Source: Variovorax boronicumulans (lineage in GTDB: Bacteria; Pseudomonadota; Gammaproteobacteria; Burkholderiales; Burkholderiaceae_C). Taken from it: 64,000 bases of DNA. Shown here in pieces: positions 58,480 to 64,000 of this stretch. The stretch spans positions 1-64,000 of the forward strand of contig NZ_JAUSSG010000015.1 of assembly GCF_030812215.1 (NCBI RefSeq), read 5' to 3'. The notes under the pieces were generated by a model. It searched no databases. It was not told the DNA's origin and saw nothing but the letters and a program-made list of their open reading frames with translations. A program made the position numbers and the translations under genes. Positions within the stretch are counted from its first letter, which is position 1, and each line of letters begins with the position of its first letter.

Positions 58480-58554
58480 TGGTCCCGCCGCCAGGAATCG
58501 AACCTGGATCTCAGCCTTCGGAGGGCCGAATTCTATCCGTTGAAATACAGCGAG
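58480..58554 (-). tRNA. tRNA-Arg (anticodon CCG)
   Basis: 75-base cloverleaf with encoded CCA. Acceptor CTCGCTG pairs with CGGCGGG through two G-U pairs; D arm TTTC/GAAT with loop AACGGATA; anticodon stem CGGCC/GGCTG with loop CTCCGAA, giving anticodon CCG (codon CGG, Arg); variable loop AGAT; T arm CCAGG-TTCGATT-CCTGG; discriminator A. The D stem has a T-T mismatch. A strong terminator follows. Confidence 0.9.
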
Positions 58555-58597
58555 AGGATAGGTCCGGAAAACGTCCGGAGCCCGAGATTATCGCCTA

Positions 58598-59266
58598 TCA
58601 GGCAACCGCAGTTTCGGCTTCGTGCGCAACCACCGTGCCGATCGCCGGCCGCTCGAACCCGAGTCCCGCCAGATAGACGCGGAAGGTGCGCCGCCCGGTC
58701 GGTACGAGGTCGAAGGCGGTCGGGTCGAGCAGCCAGTTCTGGATGAGGCCGCTGATCAGCGCATGCATGCCCTGCGCCGCCACGTGGCCGGGCACCGGCA
58801 GCTTGATGTGAGCGCGGCGCGCGGCCAGACGCAGGGCTTTTTCGAAGTCGACCACGCAGGCGTTGCGCGCGTCGAGGTGGCGCTGCTGTACCGAGGCCAT
58901 GTCGTGCGTGTACTCGACCTTGTGGGTGGCCACATCGAACACGCGGCGCACCTGCGGGTCGGTGGTCATGAGGGTCAGCGCGTGGGCCATGCCCTCCTCG
59001 ATCTCGACCAGGGGATCGTCGCTGCCGGCGGCGGCCTCGCTCTTGGGCGCGGCCTCCAGCGGCAGGATGACGCGCTCCATCATGGCGTTGAAGAGATCGG
59101 CCTTGTCCTTGAAGTGCCAATAGATGGCGCCGCGCGTCGCGCCGGCCTGCTGCGCGATCTGCTGCAGCGAGGTCTGCGAGACGCCTTGCGCCTGAAACAG
59201 CAGCTCCGCGGCATCGAGCAACCGATTCCGCGTGGCCAATGCTTCTTCCTTCGTACGACGTGCCAC
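58598..59266 (-). CDS. AcrR/TtgR-type TetR repressor
   Basis: 222-residue repressor: ARRTKEEALATRNRLLDAAE and TRGAIYWHFKDKADLFNAMM are typical of efflux-controlling TetR proteins (AcrR, TtgR, MexZ-like). The C-terminal domain has QNWLLDPTAFDL near the end. The start is GTG at 59266, with AGGAG six bases upstream; the family begins MARRTKEE. It is divergent from an RND efflux operon with an AcrR-like operator between. Expected to release DNA on binding toxic hydrophobic compounds. Confidence 0.92.
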   Translation of the reverse strand: MARRTKEEALATRNRLLDAAELLFQAQGVSQTSLQQIAQQAGATRGAIYWHFKDKADLFNAMMERVILPLEAAPKSEAAAGSDDPLVEIEEGMAHALTLMTTDPQVRRVFDVATHKVEYTHDMASVQQRHLDARNACVVDFEKALRLAARRAHIKLPVPGHVAAQGMHALISGLIQNWLLDPTAFDLVPTGRRTFRVYLAGLGFERPAIGTVVAHEAETAVA

Positions 59267-59327
59267 CAAGTCTCCTGATTTGTAAAGGCAACGCCCCTTC
59301 TCCGCCGTGGGGCCATTGCAAGCAGTC

Positions 59328-59351
59328 ACTATACATCCATGAATGTATGTA
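59328..59351. promoter_or_regulatory. AcrR-like operator
   Basis: ATACAT (59331-59336) and ATGTAT (59343-59348) form an inverted repeat in the gap between the repressor and the RND operon. The right half TGAATGTATGTA (59340-59351) is identical to the right half of the E. coli AcrR operator as I remember it; the left half shares the ATACAT core. Confidence 0.8.
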
Positions 59352-59446
59352 AACTACCGGACTTCCCCGATGGCCCGACTGTTTATGCTGTCTTCCTGTT
59401 CGCCTTGCGAACACGCCATCTCCCGTCTTCGCTTCAAAGGAATCGC

Positions 59447-60787
59447 ATGCCTCTCCTGCATGTCTCGCGCCCATCGTCCTTTTCGCCACGTCTCGCGACC
59501 GTGGCCGCCGTCGTCCTGTTGGTCCTCGCGGGCTGCGGCAAGGGCGATGCGCCCGCCGGTCCGGGTGGCGCAGGTGGTGGCGGTGGCCACCCGCCGGCGC
59601 CCGAAGTGGGCGTGGTCGTTGCCACACCGACCGATGTCGGCCTCGTGACCGAACTGCCGGGCCGCCTGGAGGCCTCGCGCATCGCCCAGGTTCGCGCCCG
59701 CGCATCGGGCATCCTGCTCAAGCGCGAATTCCGCGAAGGCAGCGACGTGAAGGCCGGCCAGCTCCTGTTCCGCATCGACCCGGCACCGCTGGTGGCCGCT
59801 TCGCAGAACGCGCAGGCCACGCTGGCCCGCGCCGAGGCCAACGCCGTGCAGGCCAAGGCCTTGGCCGATCGCTACAAGCCGTTGGTCGAAGCCAATGCGG
59901 TCAGCAAGCAGGAATACGCGAACGCCGTCGCCTCGCAAAAGACCGCCGAAGCCGACGTGGCCGCCGGCCGCGCCGCGGTGCAGACCGCCAAGATCAACCT
60001 CGGCTATGCCGACGTGACCTCGCCCATCGCCGGCCGCATCGGCCGCGCCCTCGTGACCGAAGGTGCGCTGGTGGGCCAGGGGGACGCCACCGAGCTCGCC
60101 GTGGTGCAGCAGATCAACCCGGTGTACGTGAACTTCACGCAGTCGGCCTCCGACGTGCTGAAGCTGCGCCGCGCACTGGCCGCCGGCCAATACAAGCGCG
60201 CGGGCGGCGAGGAAGCCGCCAGCGTGAGCATCGTGCTGGAAGACGGCTCCGACTACGCCCTGCCCGGCAAGCTGCTGTTCTCCGACCTCACGGTCGACTC
60301 GACCACCGGCCAGGTCACGCTGCGCGCCGAAGTGCCCAACCCCAAGGGCGAGCTGCTGCCCGGTCTCTATGTGCGCGTGAAGCTCGAGCAGGCCCAGGCC
60401 ACGAACGCCATCGCGCTGCCGCAGCAGGCCGTCACCCGCACCCAGCAGGGCGACACCGTCTCGGTGGTCGACAAGGACGGCAAGATCAGCAAGCGCACCG
60501 TGAAGATCAGCGCCGCCAAGGACAACCAGTGGGTGGTGCTCGACGGCCTGAAGGCCGGCGAACAAGTGATGGTCGACGGCTTCCAGAAGCTGCAGATGAT
60601 GCCGCCCGGAACGCCCGTGAAGGCCGTGCCCTGGAAGAAGCCCGACCCGAACGCGGCCCCCGCTCCGGCAGCACCCGCGCCTGGCGCCGCCCCTGCAGCC
60701 GCACCGGCTGCAGCTGCATCGGCCGCAGCGCCTGCGGCTGCCCCCGCCGCGAACGGCCAGGCTTCCGCCCCGGCCGAGAAGAAGTAA
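59447..60787 (+). CDS. RND efflux periplasmic adaptor (membrane fusion protein)
   Basis: 446-residue MFP of the AcrA/MexA/AdeA type. A lipobox (VLAGCGKG) anchors it to the inner membrane. A barrel-sandwich hybrid (RIAQVRARASGILLKREFRE), an alpha-hairpin (about 110-190), a lipoyl half (VTSPIAGRIGRALVTEGALV) and a membrane-proximal domain follow. The last 70 residues are a Pro/Ala-rich tail. AAAGGA precedes the ATG at 59447. It is the first gene of the operon and links the pump to the outer-membrane channel. Confidence 0.95.
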   Translation: MPLLHVSRPSSFSPRLATVAAVVLLVLAGCGKGDAPAGPGGAGGGGGHPPAPEVGVVVATPTDVGLVTELPGRLEASRIAQVRARASGILLKREFREGSDVKAGQLLFRIDPAPLVAASQNAQATLARAEANAVQAKALADRYKPLVEANAVSKQEYANAVASQKTAEADVAAGRAAVQTAKINLGYADVTSPIAGRIGRALVTEGALVGQGDATELAVVQQINPVYVNFTQSASDVLKLRRALAAGQYKRAGGEEAASVSIVLEDGSDYALPGKLLFSDLTVDSTTGQVTLRAEVPNPKGELLPGLYVRVKLEQAQATNAIALPQQAVTRTQQGDTVSVVDKDGKISKRTVKISAAKDNQWVVLDGLKAGEQVMVDGFQKLQMMPPGTPVKAVPWKKPDPNAAPAPAAPAPGAAPAAAPAAAASAAAPAAAPAANGQASAPAEKK

Positions 60788-60803
60788 TTAGGAGCGCGCC
60801 CGC

Positions 60804-63800
60804 ATGGCCAAATTCTTTATCGACCGCCCGATCTTCGCGTGGGTGATCGCGCTGTTCATCCTCGTGATAGGCGGCGTGTCAATCAGCCAGTTGCCGATCT
60901 CGCAGTACCCGCCGGTGGCACCGCCCGCCATCCAGATCACCGTCGCCTACCCCGGCGCCTCGGCCCAGACGCTCGAGGACAGCGTGCTGGCCATCATCGA
61001 GCGCGAAATGAACGGCTCGCCGGGCATGATCTACATGGAATCGGTGGCCCAGGCCGACGGCACCGGCACCATCACGATCAGCTTCGAGCCCGGCACCAAT
61101 GAAGACCTCGCGCAGGTGGACGTCCAGAACCGGCTCTCGCGCGCCACACCCCGGCTGCCGTCCTCGGTGACGCAGCAGGGCGTGCGCGTCGACAAGTCGC
61201 GCTCCAACTTCCTGCTGTTCGCAATGCTGTCGTCGAGCAACGCCAGCACCGACACCTCGGCGCTGGGCGACTATGCCGCGCGCAACATCGTGCCGGAACT
61301 GCAACGGATCGACGGCGTGGGCCAGGTCCAGCTGTTCGGCTCCGAGAACGCGATGCGCATCTGGATCGACCCGGCCAAGCTGCAGGGCTTCAACCTGTCG
61401 CCGGCCGACGTCAACAACGCGATCCGCGCGCAGAACGCACAGGTGGCGTCAGGCACCATCGGCGACCTGCCGAACGTGCCGGGCCAGGCGATCGCGGCCA
61501 CGGTAACGGTCAACGGCCAGCTCGCCAACGTCGACCAGTTCAAGGAGATCGTGCTGCGCGCCAACACCGACGGCTCGACCGTGCGGCTCAAGGACGTCGC
61601 GCGCATCGAGATCGGTGGCCAGGCCTATGCCACTTCGGCGCGCCTGAACGGCGTGCCCGCGGTCGGCATCGCCGTGCTGCCCACGCCCAGCGGCAACGCG
61701 CTGAAGTCGTCCAAGGCCGTGCGCGAGCGGCTGACCGAGCTGCAGCGCTACTTCCCCGAAGGCGTGAAATGGAGCATGCCGTACGACACGACGCCCGTGG
61801 TGCGGATCTCGATCACCGAAGTGGTCAAGACCCTGCTCGAAGCCGTGGCGCTGGTGTTCCTCGTGATGTTCCTGTTCCTGCAGAACTGGCGCTACACGAT
61901 CATCCCGACCATCGTGGTGCCGATCGCGCTCCTGGGCACCTTCGCCGTGCTGTTCGCACTGGGCTTCTCAATCAACGTGCTGACGATGTTCGGCATGGTG
62001 CTGGTGATCGGCATCGTGGTGGACGATGCGATCGTGGTGGTGGAGAACGTCGAGCGCATCATGAGCGAGGAAGGGCTGCCACCGCTGGAGGCCACGCGCA
62101 AGGCGATGCAGCAGATCTCGGGCGCCATCATCGGCGTGACCGTGGTGCTGATCTCGGTGTTCGTGCCGCTGGCCTTCTTCTCGGGCTCGACCGGCAACAT
62201 CTACCGCCAGTTCTCGGCGACGATGGTGACCTCGATCGCGTTCTCGGCCTTCCTGGCGCTGTCGCTCACGCCGGCGCTGTGCGCCACGCTGCTCAAGCCG
62301 GTGGAGGCAGGCCATCATCACGAGAAGTCCGGCTTCTTCGGCTGGTTCAACCGCGGTTTCACGCGCACGGCCAAGGGCTATGAAGGCATGGTCGCGCGCA
62401 TCCTGCGCCGCGCTGCGCGCTACCTCGTGATCTACGCCGCAATCATCGGCGCGGTGGTGTTCGTCTACCGGCAATTGCCGACCTCCTTCCTGCCGGAGGA
62501 GGACCTGGGCTACATCATCGTGAACGTGCAGCTGCCGCCGGGTGCGACCCAGGAGCGCGCACTGGACGTGATGAAGCAGGTCGAAGGCTTCATGCTCAAG
62601 CAGCCCGAGGTCGAGAGCATGGTGAGCGTGATGGGCTTCAGCTTCTCGGGCCAGGGCCAGAACGCGGGCCTGGCGTTCGTGACGCTCAAGAGCTGGGAGG
62701 AACGCAAGGACCCGGCCCACTCGGCCAAGGCGCTCGCGGGCCGTTCCTTCGGCGCGCTCTCGGGCATCCGGGATGCCTTCATCTACCCGCTGAGCCCGCC
62801 GCCGATTCTCGAACTTGGCAATTCCAGCGGCTTCAGCTTCCGGCTGCAGGACCGCTCGGGCGCGGGCCACGACGCCCTCGTCAACGCGCGCAACCAGATC
62901 CTGGGCATGGCCTCGCAGAGCAAGATCATCACAGGGGTACGGCCCGACGGCCTGGAAGACGCGCCGCAGCTGCAGATCGACATCGACCGCGACAAGGCGA
63001 ACGCGCTGGGCGTGAGCTTCGACGCGATCAACACCACCCTGTCGACGACGCTCGGTTCGAGCTACATCAACGATTTCCCGAACCGCGGCCGCTTCCAGCG
63101 TGTGGTGGTGCAGGCCGATGCGCCGGCGCGGATGCAGCCCGAGGACATGCTCAAGCTCAACGCTCCCAACGCCCAGGGTCAACCGGTGCCGTTCGCGACC
63201 TTCGCGACCACGCGGTGGGTCACCGGTGCGACGCAGACCGTGCGCTACAACGGCTATCCCGCAATGCGCATCAGCGGCGAGGCGGCGCCGGGGCAGAGTA
63301 CGGGTGCCGCCATGGCCGAGATGGAAAAGCTCGCCGCGCAGCTGCCGCAAGGCTTCGGCTTCGAATGGACAGGCCAGTCGCGTGAGGAAAAGCTCGCAGG
63401 CTCGCAGGCCATCATCCTCTACGGCTTCGCGATCCTGGCGGTGTTCCTGTGCCTCGCGGCGCTGTACGAGAGCTGGTCGATTCCGCTGGCGGTGATCCTG
63501 GTGGTGCCGCTGGGCGTGCTGGGCGTGCTGCTCGCGACCATGTTCCGCGCGTATGCGAACGACGTGTACTTCCAGGTGGGGCTGATCACGATCATCGGGC
63601 TCTCGGCGAAGAACGCGATCCTGATCATCGAGTTCGCGAAGGACCTGCAGGCCCAGGGCAAGGGCGTGGTCGAAGCCGCGCTGGAAGCCGCGCACCTGCG
63701 GTTCCGGCCGATCATCATGACTTCGCTGGCCTTCGGCCTCGGCGTGGTGCCGCTGTTCATCGCCTCGGGCGCGGGTTCGGCGAGCCAGCGTGCGATCGGC

Positions 63801-63965
63801 ACCGGCGTGCTCGGCGGCATGGTGACCGGCACGGTGCTCGCGGTGATCTTCGTGCCCGTGTTCTTCGTGGTGGTGCGCACGCTGTTCAAAGGCAGCGCCC
63901 GCCAGCAGGAAGTGAATCGCAAGCATGCGCAAGCCGCGGGCATTGCGGAGGAAAAACATGACTAA
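60804..63965 (+). CDS. RND efflux pump inner-membrane transporter
   Basis: 1053-residue HAE1-family pump (AcrB/MexB/AdeB-like), exporting drugs and solvents by proton antiport. Twelve membrane helices in two repeats are visible; the proton-relay Asp pair is in IGIVVDDAIVVVENVERIM (TM4) and the relay Lys in LSAKNAILIIEFAKD (TM10). The N-terminus MAKFFIDRPIFAWVIALFI is characteristic. It starts 16 bases after the adaptor gene and its end overlaps the next gene by 8 bases. Length is normal and the frame intact. Confidence 0.97.
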   Translation: MAKFFIDRPIFAWVIALFILVIGGVSISQLPISQYPPVAPPAIQITVAYPGASAQTLEDSVLAIIEREMNGSPGMIYMESVAQADGTGTITISFEPGTNEDLAQVDVQNRLSRATPRLPSSVTQQGVRVDKSRSNFLLFAMLSSSNASTDTSALGDYAARNIVPELQRIDGVGQVQLFGSENAMRIWIDPAKLQGFNLSPADVNNAIRAQNAQVASGTIGDLPNVPGQAIAATVTVNGQLANVDQFKEIVLRANTDGSTVRLKDVARIEIGGQAYATSARLNGVPAVGIAVLPTPSGNALKSSKAVRERLTELQRYFPEGVKWSMPYDTTPVVRISITEVVKTLLEAVALVFLVMFLFLQNWRYTIIPTIVVPIALLGTFAVLFALGFSINVLTMFGMVLVIGIVVDDAIVVVENVERIMSEEGLPPLEATRKAMQQISGAIIGVTVVLISVFVPLAFFSGSTGNIYRQFSATMVTSIAFSAFLALSLTPALCATLLKPVEAGHHHEKSGFFGWFNRGFTRTAKGYEGMVARILRRAARYLVIYAAIIGAVVFVYRQLPTSFLPEEDLGYIIVNVQLPPGATQERALDVMKQVEGFMLKQPEVESMVSVMGFSFSGQGQNAGLAFVTLKSWEERKDPAHSAKALAGRSFGALSGIRDAFIYPLSPPPILELGNSSGFSFRLQDRSGAGHDALVNARNQILGMASQSKIITGVRPDGLEDAPQLQIDIDRDKANALGVSFDAINTTLSTTLGSSYINDFPNRGRFQRVVVQADAPARMQPEDMLKLNAPNAQGQPVPFATFATTRWVTGATQTVRYNGYPAMRISGEAAPGQSTGAAMAEMEKLAAQLPQGFGFEWTGQSREEKLAGSQAIILYGFAILAVFLCLAALYESWSIPLAVILVVPLGVLGVLLATMFRAYANDVYFQVGLITIIGLSAKNAILIIEFAKDLQAQGKGVVEAALEAAHLRFRPIIMTSLAFGLGVVPLFIASGAGSASQRAIGTGVLGGMVTGTVLAVIFVPVFFVVVRTLFKGSARQQEVNRKHAQAAGIAEEKHD

Positions 63966-64000
63966 GAAACTGATTCCCACAGCCCTGGCCGCGGCAATGC
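63958..64000 (+). CDS. RND outer-membrane factor, N-terminal fragment (cut by window end)
   Basis: The reading frame MTKKLIPTALAAAM begins at an ATG inside the end of the pump gene, preceded by GAGGAAAAAC. Only 14 codons are present. Position as third gene and the signal-like sequence indicate the outer-membrane channel of the OprM/NodT type; this is inferred from operon order. Confidence 0.75.
   Translation, partial: MTKKLIPTALAAAM

Noticed and set aside
58480..58554. tRNA-Arg as an attachment site for an integrated element.
   Set aside because: No integrase, no direct repeat of the tRNA 3' end and no composition change nearby; the flanking genes are ordinary chromosomal ones.

Overview
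The window is a high-GC, densely packed stretch of bacterial chromosome of the kind found in Comamonadaceae (Burkholderiales), most likely Variovorax. The basis is gene content and order: DUF3567, DUF2242, DUF3108 and DUF2783 proteins, a Bug-type (TctC) binding protein, yggS divergent from pilT-pilU, an rsmI / yraN / SIS / BON neighbourhood, and GTG or TTG starts read from context. There is no rRNA, CRISPR array, integrase or insertion sequence, and no gene-free gap over 300 bases. The organism call rests on family knowledge, not on a database match.

Layout. 1-4046: leader hairpins, an ABC-F ATPase and a two-HKD phospholipase D lipoprotein. 4074-9048 (minus): a TraB/GumN protein followed by a copper cluster, namely a DUF2946/CruR-type upstream ORF, a TonB-dependent receptor and a DUF1775-PCuAC fusion. 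9101-11520: VOC protein, MarC membrane protein, MORN-repeat exported protein, and two copies of an intergenic repeat. 11562-15417: a minus-strand operon of flavin monooxygenase, DUF2783 and Bug binding protein, with a divergent LuxR regulator. 15442-25526: M48 lipoprotein peptidase, FAH-family enzyme, DUF3108, DUF3567, AbrB-type membrane protein, ChaN lipoprotein, omega-aminotransferase, purU, a YXWGXW-type exported protein and an SGNH hydrolase.

25592-32577 is an acyl-CoA locus: acyl-CoA ligase and a single-chain biotin-dependent carboxylase on the minus strand, divergent from a TetR regulator and a branched-chain-amino-acid-type binding protein. 32707-35928 is a self-sufficient CYP102 (P450-reductase fusion). 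36681-41146 (minus) is a storage-lipid locus: wax-ester synthase/DGAT, a coiled 183-residue protein, a phasin-like protein, a TetR regulator and an alpha/beta hydrolase. The first three carry lysine/alanine-rich tails. 41325-48379: prolyl oligopeptidase, arginase, DUF2242 lipoprotein, a uridine-kinase-like enzyme, glutamate dehydrogenase, a small exported protein and an Lrp regulator. 48383-55257: YggS, PilT, PilU, a beta-hydroxyacid dehydrogenase, BON lipoprotein, SIS protein, YraN and RsmI. 55254-58356: KptA, LysR, a HAD-like protein, a glutathione transferase and a 73-residue protein. 58480-64000: tRNA-Arg(CCG), an AcrR-type repressor, and a divergent RND efflux operon cut by the window edge.

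The strongest points for follow-up are: (1) the CruR-type copper-sensing upstream ORF, with its CxxC and C-terminal RGPP, heading a copper-import cluster; (2) the three adjacent lipid-granule proteins with histone-like tails; (3) a 14-bp tandem duplication that creates a chain of two ATGA start/stop overlaps through a five-codon ORF; (4) a shared intergenic repeat that supplies the translation start region of marC; (5) an AcrR-like operator in front of the RND operon. Start codons were re-chosen for many genes from ribosome binding sites, overlaps and family alignment remembered from knowledge; no search was run.
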